Positions 19,501-28,862 of a stretch of 64,000 bases of DNA are shown in pieces. How positions within the stretch are numbered: the stretch's first letter is position 1; each line of letters starts with the position of its first letter. The DNA is from Chloroflexota bacterium (GTDB lineage Bacteria > Chloroflexota > Anaerolineae > Aggregatilineales > Phototrophicaceae). The DNA lies in the NCBI GenBank assembly GCA_026706395.1, contig JAPOYU010000054.1, forward strand, positions 142,145 to 206,144, written 5' to 3'. The position numbers and the translations under genes were made by a program. The notes beneath the pieces were generated by a model. That model saw nothing but the letters and a program-made list of their open reading frames with translations. It was not told the DNA's origin and searched no databases.

Positions 19501-20238
19501 GTGTCGCAGCGAATCATTGCCATGTGGTCGGGACCGCGCAATATCTCGACAGCGTTGATGCGCTCTTGGGCCAGCCGCGCCGATACCCGCGTCATCGATG
19601 AGCCATTCTACGCGCACTACCTGCAGCAGACCGGCTATAATCATCCCGGCGCGCAGGAAATCATCGATCATTACGAAACTGATTGGCGCCAGGTCGTCGA
19701 TCTCTTGCTGGCCAATGGAACCGGCGAAGCCATCTTCTATCAGAAACACATGACCCAGCACATGCTCGAGCATATCGACCGTACCTGGCTGTTGAAGATT
19801 TCCAATTGCTTCTTGATACGCGATCCCGTTCGCATGTTGAAGTCCTTCGCCAAAGTGATTCCTTCTCCGCAACTCGACCAAACCGGCCTGCCGCAACAGC
19901 TTGAGCTTTTCAACACTGTGCGACAAGCCAGCGGAACCGTCCCGCCCGTCATCCGCGCGCGTGATGTCTTGCTTAACCCAGAGGCGTCTTTGCGCCATCT
20001 TTGCCGGGTCCTGGATGTCCCCTACGACCCGGCGATGTTAAGCTGGAAAGCGGGCGCGCACTCAAGCGATGGCATCTGGGCCAAGCACTGGTACGGCAGC
20101 GTCGAGCGCTCAACCGGCTTCGCGCCATATCGGGAAGACGATACGCCGCTGCCAAAGCATCTGCGAGGCTTGCTTGCCGAATGCCAGGCGCTATATGATC
20201 AGATGGCGCGCTATTGCGCCTTCGAGGCGGCACGATGA
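19501..20238 (+). CDS. Sulfotransferase-like P-loop protein
   Basis: A 245-residue protein of the sulfotransferase-like group. It begins IIAMWSGPRNISTALMRSWASR, a PAPS-type P-loop at the extreme N-terminus, followed by DEPFYAHYL and the IRDPVRMLKSF region matching the 3'-phosphate-binding RDP motif. The GTG at 19501 has GAGAGGAA eight bases upstream; GTG at 19477 is an alternative. Its stop overlaps the ATG of the aminotransferase (ATGA). This sulfotransferase-like family is repeatedly found next to branched-chain aminotransferase-like genes; the substrate is not known. Confidence 0.75.
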   Translation: MSQRIIAMWSGPRNISTALMRSWASRADTRVIDEPFYAHYLQQTGYNHPGAQEIIDHYETDWRQVVDLLLANGTGEAIFYQKHMTQHMLEHIDRTWLLKISNCFLIRDPVRMLKSFAKVIPSPQLDQTGLPQQLELFNTVRQASGTVPPVIRARDVLLNPEASLRHLCRVLDVPYDPAMLSWKAGAHSSDGIWAKHWYGSVERSTGFAPYREDDTPLPKHLRGLLAECQALYDQMARYCAFEAAR

Positions 20239-21152
20239 AACAGACCTTCAATCCCAAGAACAAAGACCTCCTGATCAATATCAACGGCGAGCTTTATCAC
20301 CGCGATGTCGCCGGCGTCAGTCCCTTTGATTCCGCCGTGCAAGGCGGCGACGCCGTCTGGGAAGGGCTGCGCCTTTATGATGGTCGGATCTTCAAGCTCA
20401 TCCCGCATCTCGATCGCCTGCGGGATTCCGCCAAGGCGATGGCCTTCGCCGAGATACCACCGCATGAAGAGATCATCGCTGAAATCAGCAAAACGCTGGC
20501 CGCCAACAATATGACCGATGGCGTGCACATCCGTTTGACCTTGAGCCGCGGCGTCAAATATACTAGCGGCATGGATATGCGCCTGAATACGCAGGGTCCG
20601 ACGCTTATCGTGCTGGCCGAGCACAAGCCGCCGGTCTACGACAAAAGCGGCATTCGCTTGATCACATCGAGCATAAGGCGCATCCCGCCCGACTGCGTCG
20701 ACCAGAATATCCATTCTTGCAACCTGATCAATTCCATCCTCGCCAAGATTCAAGCCAACGCTGCCGGCGTCGACGATGCCTTGATGTTGGATTATCAGGG
20801 TTACGTTGCCGAGACTAACGCGACTCACGTCTTCATCGTAAAAGACGGCGTCGTATTGACATCCGATACCGGCTCCTGCCCGGAAGGCATCACGCGGGAG
20901 ACTGTGCTGGAGATCTGCGCGGACGAAGGGATTCCACATCAGGTGAAGAATATCTCCCTGGCTGAGGTCTATCGCGCAGACGAAATGTTCTGCACCGGCA
21001 CGATGGGCGAGCTTGCGCCGGTGGTCGAGCTTGACGGCCGGCCTATCGGCAGCGGCCGATCGGGCGAAATGACCGCGCGATTGAGCGCGCTCTTCCGCGA
21101 GCGCACGCGCAAAGAAGGGGTTCGAGTGGTGAACTTCGCCTCCATCGGTTAA
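20235..21152 (+). CDS. Class IV aminotransferase (branched-chain aminotransferase-like)
   Basis: A 305-residue fold-type IV PLP enzyme. Landmarks are the N-terminal LININGELYHRDVAGVSPFDSAVQGGDAVWEG split over a typical strand-turn-strand, ITSSIRRIPPDCVDQNIHSCNLI (PLP Lys position normally in this stretch is replaced, see below), GVDDALMLDYQGYVAETNATHVFIV, and MFCTGTMGELAPVVELDGR. In BCAT enzymes a Lys stands in the x-K-(T/S)-x-N-Y-L segment; here the equivalent reads DCVDQNIHSCNLI with no obvious Lys, so activity is uncertain. The start overlaps the sulfotransferase-like stop by ATGA. Confidence 0.82.
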   Translation: MKQTFNPKNKDLLININGELYHRDVAGVSPFDSAVQGGDAVWEGLRLYDGRIFKLIPHLDRLRDSAKAMAFAEIPPHEEIIAEISKTLAANNMTDGVHIRLTLSRGVKYTSGMDMRLNTQGPTLIVLAEHKPPVYDKSGIRLITSSIRRIPPDCVDQNIHSCNLINSILAKIQANAAGVDDALMLDYQGYVAETNATHVFIVKDGVVLTSDTGSCPEGITRETVLEICADEGIPHQVKNISLAEVYRADEMFCTGTMGELAPVVELDGRPIGSGRSGEMTARLSALFRERTRKEGVRVVNFASIG

Positions 21153-21193
21153 GATTCATTGAGTTATGCGCTAATTGACAGGAGTGACTATAT

Positions 21194-23461
21194 ATGTCTG
21201 ACTTTTCATTTGTAGGTGTGCCAACACCGATGATTGATGGCCCCGCCAAGATCACCGGCAACTTGAAATATACCGGCGATCTCAAGCTGGCCGGCATGCT
21301 GCACGCGCGCTTCGTCTTGAGCACATACGCCCATGCCAATATCGGCGGCATAGACCGGGCAGCTGCGCTGGCGGTTCCCGGCGTTCATCGCGTGCTGACC
21401 GCTGACGACTTGCCCGATGTGACGCCATCGTCCCGCGCCAAGCTGATGCTCGCCCGCGACCGCGTGATCTTCGTCGGCCAGCCGGTGGCCATGGTGCTCG
21501 CCGATACGCCGGCCGCCGCCGCCGATGGCGCCGAGCTGGTCGAGATCGACTATGAGCCGCTGGATGCGGTGACATCGATAGACGCCGCCATGGCCGACAG
21601 CGCGCCCGTGATCTGGCCCAACGGCATCCCGACAGGCGCTGAAGACGAAGCCGCGCATGGCGCCGATACCGGCGGAGAATCGGAAGAGGACGAAGGCGAA
21701 GTATCCAACATCGCTGGCAAAACTCACCACGCAACCGGCGATACTGAGGCTGCCTTCGCCCAAGCCGATGTCGTCGTCGAGCGCACATTCGAAACGCCCA
21801 TGGTGCATCAAAGCTCGATTGAGACGCAGGGTTGGGTCGTACAGCCCAATCCTGTAAACGGCGGCGTAACCATGTGGGGCAGTATTCAGTCCCCCTTCGG
21901 CGTACGCTTCGATATCGCTGACATTCTCGGCGTGCCTGAGTCCGACGTGACCGTCTATGGCATGCCGGTGGGTGGTGCTTTCGGCGCCAAGTTCGGCTTG
22001 TACGAACCCTTGATCGCGCTGGTCTCCGCCACCGTTGGTCGTCCTGTCAGCCTGATCCTGACCCGCGGCGAAGAACTGCTGACGACCAATCCGGCGCCAG
22101 CCCTGCGCATTCATGCCAAGCTGGGCTTCAGAGCCGATGGCGCACTGCTGGCGATGCAATCGAATGTTCTCGCCGATACGGGCATTTACCCGGCTGGACT
22201 GGGCAGTTTTGCCGCCATGCAATTCGCCAGCTTTTACCGCTGCGACAATCTGCTTCTGGAATCTACTAATGTGATCACGAACAAGCAGTCGGTTGGCGCT
22301 TACCGCGCGCCGACTTCGCCGACTGCATTCATGGCGGTGGAGACGCTTTTCGATGAAGCCGCCGGGCAGCTGGGCATCGACCCGGTTGAACTGCGGATCA
22401 AGAATGCCGCGCGCGAGGGTGATCCGGCGCCGGATGGCGGCGACTTCCCGGTGATCGGTATGGTCGAGACGCTGGAAGCAGCGCGTGAGCATCCGCTCTG
22501 GCTCAAGCGCGACGAAGCGCGCAAGCAGGGGCGCGGCGTCGGCATCGCCATCGGCGGATGGATGGGCGGCCTGGAACCGGGCGCCTCCGTCTGTAAGCTG
22601 AACCGCGATGGCGTCCTGCAAGTGCAGATCGGCACTGCGGATCTATCCGGCACGCCGACTTCGTTCACAATGCTGGCGGCGGAAGCCTTTGGCGTCGAAC
22701 CGGATAAAGTGCGTTTCGTCTACAGTGATACCGACAGCGCCCCCTACGGCGGCGGCGTCGGCGGCAGCAAGACGCTTTATACGCTGGGCGCTGCGGTCGT
22801 CAGGGCGGCTGAGGACGCCCGCCGGCAAACGCTTGCCATCGCAGCGGAGGAGTTTGAAGTATCCGCGGAAGACCTGGAGATCGTCGACGGCCGCGTGCAG
22901 GTACGCGGCTTCCCCGATCGGTCGATCAGCCTGGGCGAAATCGCCGGCAAGTCGATGACGTTCGGCGGCCAATACGAGCCGGTGCATGGCAACGGCCGGC
23001 AGGCGATTACCGACCGCGCCCCCTCCTTCTGCGCGCAGATCGCCGAGGTCGAAGTGGACGAAGAGACCGGCGATGTCAACCTGCGCAACCTGGCGGTGGT
23101 GCAAGAAGTCGGCCGGGCGATCAATCCGCTGGCGGTCGAAGGGCAGATGCAAGGCGGCGCCGTCCAAGGGGTCGGCTGGGCTCTACTCGAAGAGATGCGC
23201 TACGATGAAGACGGCCAGCTGCTCACCGGATCGTGGATGGACTACGCCATGCCAGATGCTGTCCAAGCGGCCCCAATTGACACGCAGATTGTCGAAGTGC
23301 CGTCCGTCAGCGGTCCCTACGGCGCGCGTGGAGTTGGCGAGCCGCCTGTCATACCGACCGTGGCGGCGATTGCCAACGCCGTGGCCCATGCGACCGGCGT
23401 GCGGATGACGCAGGCGCCGATGACCGCTCCGCGCGTTCTGGAAGCGCTGGAAAGCCGCTAA
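21194..23461 (+). CDS. Xanthine dehydrogenase family, molybdopterin-binding subunit
   Basis: A 755-residue large subunit of the xanthine dehydrogenase/aldehyde oxidase family, which hydroxylates N-heterocycles or aldehydes using Mo-pterin. The N-terminal domain starts GVPTPMIDGPAKITGNLKYTGDL. The cofactor region has PVGGAFGAKFG, GAYRAPTSPTAF and YGGGVGGSKTLY, and the C-terminal RGVGEPPVIPTVAAIANA carries the active-site Glu. An acidic insert near residues 150-170 (GGESEEDEGEV) is unusual. AGGAG precedes the start. The small 2Fe-2S and FAD subunits that normally accompany it are not adjacent. Confidence 0.92.
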   Translation: MSDFSFVGVPTPMIDGPAKITGNLKYTGDLKLAGMLHARFVLSTYAHANIGGIDRAAALAVPGVHRVLTADDLPDVTPSSRAKLMLARDRVIFVGQPVAMVLADTPAAAADGAELVEIDYEPLDAVTSIDAAMADSAPVIWPNGIPTGAEDEAAHGADTGGESEEDEGEVSNIAGKTHHATGDTEAAFAQADVVVERTFETPMVHQSSIETQGWVVQPNPVNGGVTMWGSIQSPFGVRFDIADILGVPESDVTVYGMPVGGAFGAKFGLYEPLIALVSATVGRPVSLILTRGEELLTTNPAPALRIHAKLGFRADGALLAMQSNVLADTGIYPAGLGSFAAMQFASFYRCDNLLLESTNVITNKQSVGAYRAPTSPTAFMAVETLFDEAAGQLGIDPVELRIKNAAREGDPAPDGGDFPVIGMVETLEAAREHPLWLKRDEARKQGRGVGIAIGGWMGGLEPGASVCKLNRDGVLQVQIGTADLSGTPTSFTMLAAEAFGVEPDKVRFVYSDTDSAPYGGGVGGSKTLYTLGAAVVRAAEDARRQTLAIAAEEFEVSAEDLEIVDGRVQVRGFPDRSISLGEIAGKSMTFGGQYEPVHGNGRQAITDRAPSFCAQIAEVEVDEETGDVNLRNLAVVQEVGRAINPLAVEGQMQGGAVQGVGWALLEEMRYDEDGQLLTGSWMDYAMPDAVQAAPIDTQIVEVPSVSGPYGARGVGEPPVIPTVAAIANAVAHATGVRMTQAPMTAPRVLEALESR

Positions 23462-23477
23462 CCGTCCCGCGGGTGAA

Positions 23478-23537
23478 TTTGTAGGGGCGACTCTGTGAGT
23501 TGCCCGTATCCCTTACAAAGACACGTTGTAGGAGCGG
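23478..23537 (+). repeat. GTAGGGGCGA-type intergenic repeat with stem-loop
   Basis: Two related units lie here: TTTGTAGGGGCGA at 23478-23490 and TTGTAGGAGCGG at 23526-23537. The first folds as a 9-bp stem (23485-23493 with 23497-23505, one G-T pair) around a TGT loop. The same core recurs at 63462-63473. It lies between the convergent molybdopterin and SDR genes and could also help end transcription. Confidence 0.6.
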
Positions 23538-23604
23538 CCGGCGGCCTAGTGGGTGTCGGCGGTCAGTGTCTACGCAACCTACCAGGTCGCCCGAACTCGA
23601 TACT

Positions 23605-24372
23605 TTATCTACCGCCGTCGATAGACAGCACCTGGCCTGTGATCCAATTGGCGTAGTCGGAAGCGAAGAAGAGGACGCCGTGGGCGATGTCTTCCGCTGT
23701 GCCCAGGCGCTTCAAGGCGAAGCGATTGATCAGCGCCCGCTGACCGTCTTCGCCATAGGATTCGAATTGGCGGATGGAGTTGGGGTTGGAGAGGACGAAG
23801 CCCGGGGCGATATTGTTGACGGTGATATTCCATTCGCCGAGTTCATGGGCGAGCTGACGGGTCAAACCGATCTGCGCTGCTTTTGCCGACGCATAGGCTT
23901 GAATGCCGGTGAGGCTTACGCCGAGTCCCGCGCCGCTTGAGATGTTGATGATGCGGCCGTAACGCTGCGCTTTCATGGACGGGGCGACCGCCTGCGCGAA
24001 GTAGAAAGCGCCGCGTGTATTCACCTCGAAGATGCTGTCCCAGTCTTCTTCGCTGATCTCTTCCAGCGGGCGACCGACCTGGCCGAGCACGCCGCCGGCA
24101 TTGTTGACGAGGACCTGCACGGTCTTGTCTCGCGCCAGTATCTCGTCGACGAAGCCGAAGACGGCGGCCCGATCGCGAACATCGACCACTCTGACTCGGC
24201 AGTTGCCGGGCAGGTCCGCGCATATCTGGTCGGTCTCGTCAAGCTCGTCGGCGATCACATCACAAGCCCAAACCGAGGCGCCGCGTGCGGCGAATTCACG
24301 GGCGATGGCGCGACCGAAACCATGCGCTGCGCCGGTGACGATGACCGTCACGCTTTCGAATTGGATGTTCAT
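23605..24372 (-). CDS. Short-chain dehydrogenase/reductase (SDR)
   Basis: A 255-residue classical SDR. It has the cofactor motif TGAAHGFGRAIA near residue 14, NNAGG near 90, IINISSGAG with the catalytic Ser, and YASAKAA with catalytic Tyr and Lys. The C-terminal ITGQVLSIDGG is typical. The acidic residue after strand 2 (WACDV) suggests NAD(H) over NADP(H). It is the last gene of a minus-strand trio with 4-base overlap to the ketopantoate-reductase-like gene. The substrate is unknown. Confidence 0.92.
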   Translation of the reverse strand: MNIQFESVTVIVTGAAHGFGRAIAREFAARGASVWACDVIADELDETDQICADLPGNCRVRVVDVRDRAAVFGFVDEILARDKTVQVLVNNAGGVLGQVGRPLEEISEEDWDSIFEVNTRGAFYFAQAVAPSMKAQRYGRIINISSGAGLGVSLTGIQAYASAKAAQIGLTRQLAHELGEWNITVNNIAPGFVLSNPNSIRQFESYGEDGQRALINRFALKRLGTAEDIAHGVLFFASDYANWITGQVLSIDGGR

Positions 24373-25376
24373 GGAAACTCCGCCGTCAACTCGTCAAGAT
24401 TGCTTGTGGATTGCTCGCGTTCGCCGGCTTCGACCTGGTGGATCATTTCGATCCAGCGGCGGGTCAAGGGCAGGGCGAAGTCCAACCTTTCCGCTTGCGC
24501 CAGAATAGGCTGGTACATGATGGCTTCGGTTTCGCGTTTGCGCACCGCAAGATCGCGCCAGATGCCGCTGTGTGTCTTGGCGGACAGCTTGTTGAAAGCG
24601 ACGAGTGTATCGAGGGATTTCGTAATGCTGGCCGAATCATCCGCGAGGAAGGCGGCCGGGTCGAAGCCGTTGAAGCCGTATGCTTCGATTCCGAGCATGT
24701 CGGCGAGCTGAAGAATTTCCCGGGCGGCGCGGATGTAGAGATGGCGGTAGCGCTGGTCCGAGAGCGCTTCGGCGATGGATTGGTGCGTCAGGGCGGAGAC
24801 GAACAGCATCGCGCCATAGGCTTCTTTGCCCCAGAGATAACCCCAGATGTTTTCGGTTGTGATAGTATTTTGGTCGAAGTGGCGGAAGAGCGCGGCCAGC
24901 CGCTGCAGGCGCGGGCTCATTGCGCCGTCTAGCTCGCCGAGCACGACAGCGCCGCGACCACCGAAGAGGATCTCGCCCGGCCCATGGTAATCAGCGCTGA
25001 AGTTGACAAAACAACCGATGGTGCGCTGCTCGCCGGCAATGTCTTGAATGATGAGTTCGTTGAGTCCGTTCTGTACCGAGACGACAAAGCCATCGTCCGC
25101 CAGATACGGCGTGAGGCTTTCCGTTGCGGCTTTTGTGTGTTGTGACTTTGTACAGAGCAATACAGTTTGGTATTTGCCGGTCAAGGCGTCGGGTATGCAA
25201 GCGGACGCGCGCGCAGTGAATTCGTCAACGGGACCGGTGATCCGCAGTCCGGCCCGATTTATTGCGTCGACATGTTCCTCGACGATGTCGACGAAGAGCA
25301 CATCCTGTCCGGCGCATATGAGGTAAGCGCCGAGTGTGCCGCCGATGGCGCCGGCGCCCCAGATTACGATGGTCAT
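24369..25376 (-). CDS. Ketopantoate reductase (ApbA/PanE) family oxidoreductase
   Basis: A 335-residue two-domain NADP-type oxidoreductase. The N-terminal Rossmann segment is IVIWGAGAIGGTLGAYL, followed by LLCTKSQHT and VSVQNGLNE typical of the family. The C-terminal all-helical domain contains the WGYLWGKEAYGAMLFVSALT region. It is longer than most PanE proteins (about 300). The neighbours are catabolic, so it may act on another 2-keto acid or similar substrate. It overlaps the SDR gene by 4 bases and abuts the creatininase-family gene (shared base at 25376). Confidence 0.85.
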   Translation of the reverse strand: MTIVIWGAGAIGGTLGAYLICAGQDVLFVDIVEEHVDAINRAGLRITGPVDEFTARASACIPDALTGKYQTVLLCTKSQHTKAATESLTPYLADDGFVVSVQNGLNELIIQDIAGEQRTIGCFVNFSADYHGPGEILFGGRGAVVLGELDGAMSPRLQRLAALFRHFDQNTITTENIWGYLWGKEAYGAMLFVSALTHQSIAEALSDQRYRHLYIRAAREILQLADMLGIEAYGFNGFDPAAFLADDSASITKSLDTLVAFNKLSAKTHSGIWRDLAVRKRETEAIMYQPILAQAERLDFALPLTRRWIEMIHQVEAGEREQSTSNLDELTAEFP

Positions 25377-26077
25377 CAGTTCCAGCCTCCTTCGAGCAGG
25401 GCGAGCGTCTCCTCTACGGCGACTTGCCAGATCGCAAGCATGTCTTCGTCCGAGCGTTGGTACAGCCCGCCCATGTTGCCGTCGCCGAGCTGCTCGCGCG
25501 TTTGCCCCGGACTGAGAATTGACAGCTTGTTCAAATCGGTAAGCGGCTTTTGCTCCGAGGGCATTTCGACGCCATCGAGGCGGGTCCAGGGAGTATTTTC
25601 CATCCAGGAGGCGTGCGAGGCGATTGGGTCAATCTCGACGACCTTTTGCCAGGTAAGGGGCGCGTTGTACCAGTTGTGCCACTTGACCGTGCATTCCGGA
25701 TTGTCCATCATCCATTCGCGGAGCATGCCTTGAGCGGGCGCGTTGCCGCCGTGGCCATTGATGAGCAGGATGCGGCGGAAACCGGCGCGGCGAATGCTAT
25801 CGAGCACATCGCGGATGAGGGCGAGATAGGTTTGGATGCGGAGCGTGACGGTGCCGGGGAAGGCGGTCCACTGCTGCGCCAGGCCATAAGGGACGACCGG
25901 GTACACGGGTACTTTCGCCAGAGTTCCTACTTCGCGGGCGAGACGCGAGGCGAGGATGGTGTCGACGCTGAGGCTGAGGTAGGCGTGCTGCTCGGTGCTG
26001 CCAGTGGGCAGAATGCAGCGGTCATCGTCCAGAAGAAATTGTTCGACCTGCATCCAGTTCATTTCCGAGATCAGCAT
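25376..26077 (-). CDS. Creatininase family protein
   Basis: A 233-residue metal-dependent amidohydrolase of the creatininase / MftE / formamide hydrolase group. ILPTGSTEQHAYLSLSVDT supplies the E-x-H and Asp metal ligands, and ILLINGHGGNAPA the next His. Members open lactams or cleave amides, including creatinine, 2-amino-5-formylamino pyrimidines and mycofactocin precursors. The cluster with SDR, ketopantoate-reductase-like and dioxygenase genes suggests small-molecule breakdown. The substrate is not predictable. Confidence 0.87.
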   Translation of the reverse strand: MLISEMNWMQVEQFLLDDDRCILPTGSTEQHAYLSLSVDTILASRLAREVGTLAKVPVYPVVPYGLAQQWTAFPGTVTLRIQTYLALIRDVLDSIRRAGFRRILLINGHGGNAPAQGMLREWMMDNPECTVKWHNWYNAPLTWQKVVEIDPIASHASWMENTPWTRLDGVEMPSEQKPLTDLNKLSILSPGQTREQLGDGNMGGLYQRSDEDMLAIWQVAVEETLALLEGGWN

Positions 26078-26114
26078 GTTGCGTCCTTTCGGCAGGTGAA
26101 CACTGAATACGGCG

Positions 26115-27005
26115 CTAGATGCCCCATTCGGCGCGCGCTGAGGCCATGTCGCGTGTCACTGTCCCGGCGCTGTAGTGCCCGGGACCGTCGCGTTTCCAGC
26201 GCTCATCGACCGGGTCGCCCGCGGGCTGGAAGCGGACATCGCAACTGAGGCGGAAGCGGTTGCTGAGGTTGGTGGTCGAGGCGTGCATGGTGTGCATGCC
26301 AAAAATGATCACATCGCCGGCACGATACTCCCCGCCCAGCCATTGACCGCCGAAGCGCTCGACGATTTTCAGCGGGTCAAGCTCGAACCAGCCCTCGATG
26401 CGGTCCCGGTCGACATCCATTCTGCCGTAGGTATTGCGGATGCGGGCGAAGCTGTCGAGATTGTGCGAGCCGCGGCAGATGGCCAGCGTGCCCCGAGTGA
26501 TTTCGATATCGTCCAAAGGAATCCAGACGGTGTAGAGGTTCGGCGAGCCGCGCCCCATATAAACAAAATCGAAGTGGGCGCCGGTATATTCTTCGTTGCC
26601 GACTCCACGTAGCCACTTGTAGGAGTAGGTCAGCGCCGGTTCGCCGAAGAGACTTTCGAAGAGGGTGAAAAGGGCAGGATGTTCCACAGTGGCGAGAACG
26701 GCCGGATGATGCGCGATGCCTTTGCGGCCCATCATGGGCACGGATTTGCCGCCGCGTGGCATGACGCCTTGGAGCAAAGGCGTATCTGATTGCAAGGCTT
26801 GTTGGGCTTGCATGTGCTGCAGGATGACATTGCGAGCGTTTAGCACGGTCTCGCGTTCCAGCAGGCCGCGCAGTAGCATGTAGCCGTCTTCGTCAAAGCG
26901 CTGCCAAAGCGCCTTGGCATCGCCGAGCAGGGCGCTGCTATCGCGCAATTGGCCAAGCTGGTCGCTGGGGAATTCAAGTTCTCGGAAGCCGAATCGGATT
27001 TGCAT
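26115..27005 (-). CDS. Phytanoyl-CoA dioxygenase (PhyH) family protein 1
   Basis: A 296-residue Fe(II)/2-oxoglutarate-dependent oxygenase. The two-His-one-carboxylate facial triad is visible as HFD in YTGAHFDFVYMG and the distal His in IIFGMHTMHAST. An Arg in NRFRLSCDVRF is well placed for 2-oxoglutarate. The start at 27005 is the ATG after which family homology starts; the longer open frame overlaps the divergent second PhyH gene. It is 37 bases upstream of the creatininase gene on the same strand. The substrate is unknown. Confidence 0.87.
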   Translation of the reverse strand: MQIRFGFRELEFPSDQLGQLRDSSALLGDAKALWQRFDEDGYMLLRGLLERETVLNARNVILQHMQAQQALQSDTPLLQGVMPRGGKSVPMMGRKGIAHHPAVLATVEHPALFTLFESLFGEPALTYSYKWLRGVGNEEYTGAHFDFVYMGRGSPNLYTVWIPLDDIEITRGTLAICRGSHNLDSFARIRNTYGRMDVDRDRIEGWFELDPLKIVERFGGQWLGGEYRAGDVIIFGMHTMHASTTNLSNRFRLSCDVRFQPAGDPVDERWKRDGPGHYSAGTVTRDMASARAEWGI

Positions 27006-27095
27006 GGGCCGAGTCTCAAACAGAATAGCGATTCGATGATAATATACGCTACGGTGCTCAATGCCAAGTTGCTGCTGCTCATGAAAGGCTGGATG

Positions 27096-27866
27096 ATGGC
27101 AAGTGAAATCCTGCGATATTCCAAATTGACCGACAACGAAATCCAGTTTTATCGCGGCGCCGGTTATTTGACGCTGCCTGGTTTGATCGGCCAGGACGAC
27201 GCGGCCGCTCTGGCCGAAGAAGTGTTGCAAGTGATAGAAGGCTTGGGCATCAAACGCGAGGACTTGCGCCGAGCGACGACTTCAAAGGACAAGTTGCGTC
27301 AGAGCCGGCAGTATCTGGCGCAATGGACGCTGGCGCGGCTCATTCACAGCGAGGGATTAAGAGCGATTGCGGCACAGCTGATGGGCGGCCCGTCGACTTT
27401 ATATATGCCATTCACGGCGGTGAAGAGCGGCGGGGGCGGCGGCCGCTTCCATTTTCATCAGGATAATCAGTACACGCGTTTTGATGGGCCGGGCATCAAT
27501 ATTTGGTTCGCGTTGATGGAGATGTCGCCCGAGAATGGCTGTCTGCAGATCGCGCCTGCGACTCATCTGCATGGGACCCTTGATTCTGTCGAGAGTGAAG
27601 ACAAGGACGGCCATCGCACCGTGGCGGTCGAGCCGCAGGACTTTTTGCCGCTCCGCATGATGCCGGGCGATGCGGTGGCCTTTTCTCGCCTGACGCTGCA
27701 CGGCTCGGGCGCCAACAGCACCGATCAGCCGCGGCTGGGTTATGCCGTCCAATTTCATCGCGATGATGTGCGGGCGAAGCGGGACGGCGAGGACTTGGGA
27801 CTGTTGAAAGAGAATCCGCGCTATGTCATCGCGCCGGTGAATGAGATTTCGCCGGGGAATGAATGA
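27096..27866 (+). CDS. Phytanoyl-CoA dioxygenase (PhyH) family protein 2
   Basis: A second PhyH-type oxygenase, 256 residues, divergent from the first. The iron site is HQD in RFHFHQDNQYTRFDGPG, with distal His in FSRLTLHGSGANST and Arg in QPRLGYAVQFHRDD. Three ATGs (27081, 27093, 27096) are possible; AAAGG before 27093/27096 favours the later ones. It is followed after 21 bases by the DapA-like gene. The pairing of two different PhyH enzymes suggests hydroxylation steps in one pathway. Confidence 0.87.
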   Translation: MASEILRYSKLTDNEIQFYRGAGYLTLPGLIGQDDAAALAEEVLQVIEGLGIKREDLRRATTSKDKLRQSRQYLAQWTLARLIHSEGLRAIAAQLMGGPSTLYMPFTAVKSGGGGGRFHFHQDNQYTRFDGPGINIWFALMEMSPENGCLQIAPATHLHGTLDSVESEDKDGHRTVAVEPQDFLPLRMMPGDAVAFSRLTLHGSGANSTDQPRLGYAVQFHRDDVRAKRDGEDLGLLKENPRYVIAPVNEISPGNE

Positions 27867-27887
27867 GCGAAAACAGAGGAAGGCGAC

Positions 27888-28859
27888 ATGATTGAGCGTG
27901 CGCAAGTGACGATTGACCCGCGGGCGCTAATCCGCCCGAAGCGCAAGATCGCGGGCATATCCGCGATATTGTTGCCCTTCGAGGACAACTTTGAGATCGA
28001 CTGGAAGGGGCTGGCGGATCATGTGCGGCGCACCGCGGAAGCCGGTTTGACGCCGGCTGTCAATATGGACACGGGTTACGCCAACCTGATCAGCGAAGAG
28101 GAGCGAGAGCGTGTCCTGGCTTTGACGCGGGATGCGCTGGGCGGTGGTGAGTTTGTCGCGGGCGCCTTTGTGGCGGACGAGCCTGGCGCGGCTTTCGACG
28201 CCGACGCCTATTTCGGTCAAGTGGAGAGCATCCAGCGTTATGGCGGCACGCCGATCATCTTTCAATCCTATGGGCTGACCCAGCAATCCGGCGAGGCGAT
28301 CATTGGCGCATATGAGACGATCGCCGAGGTGACCGACCGCTTCATCGCGTTTGAGTTGGGGACGATGTTCGCTCTCTTCGGCGCGATATATGACCTCGAG
28401 ACATATCGCGGCTTGCTGGACATATCAGCTTGTGAGGGCGCGAAGCATTCATCATTGAGCCGGCAGTTGGAATGGGAGCGGCTGCAGCTGCGGGATTCTG
28501 TACGGCCGGACTTCAAAGTCTATACCGGCAATGATCTGGCCGTGGATATGGTGATCTATGGCAGCGACTATTTGCTGGGGCTGAGCACGTTTGCGCCGGA
28601 TCTCTTCGCCCGGCGCGATGCGATGTGGCTGGCGGGCGACCCCGGCTTTTTCGAGTTGAACGATTTGATTCAGTATCTGGGTTTCCTCGCCTTTCGCCCG
28701 CCGGTGCCGGCCTACAAGCATTCGGCGGCGCAGTTCTTGAAGCTGCGGGGCTGGATCGCTTCCGACCAGACGCATCGGGATTCACAGCGGCGCCCGGCCA
28801 GCGATATCGAGATATTGCGGGATATCGCCGATCGGCTCGGTGTGCTGGGGGCGGGCTAG
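27888..28859 (+). CDS. Dihydrodipicolinate synthase family (DapA-like) aldolase
   Basis: A 323-residue class I aldolase of the DapA/NAL superfamily. The N-terminal [20 protein letters not shown] is characteristic. The usual GTTGE stretch is replaced by [15 protein letters not shown] Tyr in [10 protein letters not shown] and the Schiff-base Lys in [10 protein letters not shown] are present, so it should be active on a 2-keto acid, but it is not a lysine-pathway DapA. It is followed 3 bases later by an old-yellow-enzyme gene and preceded by a PhyH oxygenase. I infer a catabolic role. Confidence 0.85.
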   Translation: MIERAQVTIDPRALIRPKRKIAGISAILLPFEDNFEIDWKGLADHVRRTAEAGLTPAVNMDTGYANLISEEERERVLALTRDALGGGEFVAGAFVADEPGAAFDADAYFGQVESIQRYGGTPIIFQSYGLTQQSGEAIIGAYETIAEVTDRFIAFELGTMFALFGAIYDLETYRGLLDISACEGAKHSSLSRQLEWERLQLRDSVRPDFKVYTGNDLAVDMVIYGSDYLLGLSTFAPDLFARRDAMWLAGDPGFFELNDLIQYLGFLAFRPPVPAYKHSAAQFLKLRGWIASDQTHRDSQRRPASDIEILRDIADRLGVLGAG

Positions 28860-28862
28860 GCG

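Noticed and set aside
19378..19998. N-terminal extension of the glycosidase-like gene
   Set aside because: It runs antisense through the sulfotransferase-like gene; the membrane anchor starts just after 19377.
21206..22621. Open frame of 471 codons on the minus strand
   Set aside because: Antisense to the Mo-pterin subunit gene; no recognisable domain.
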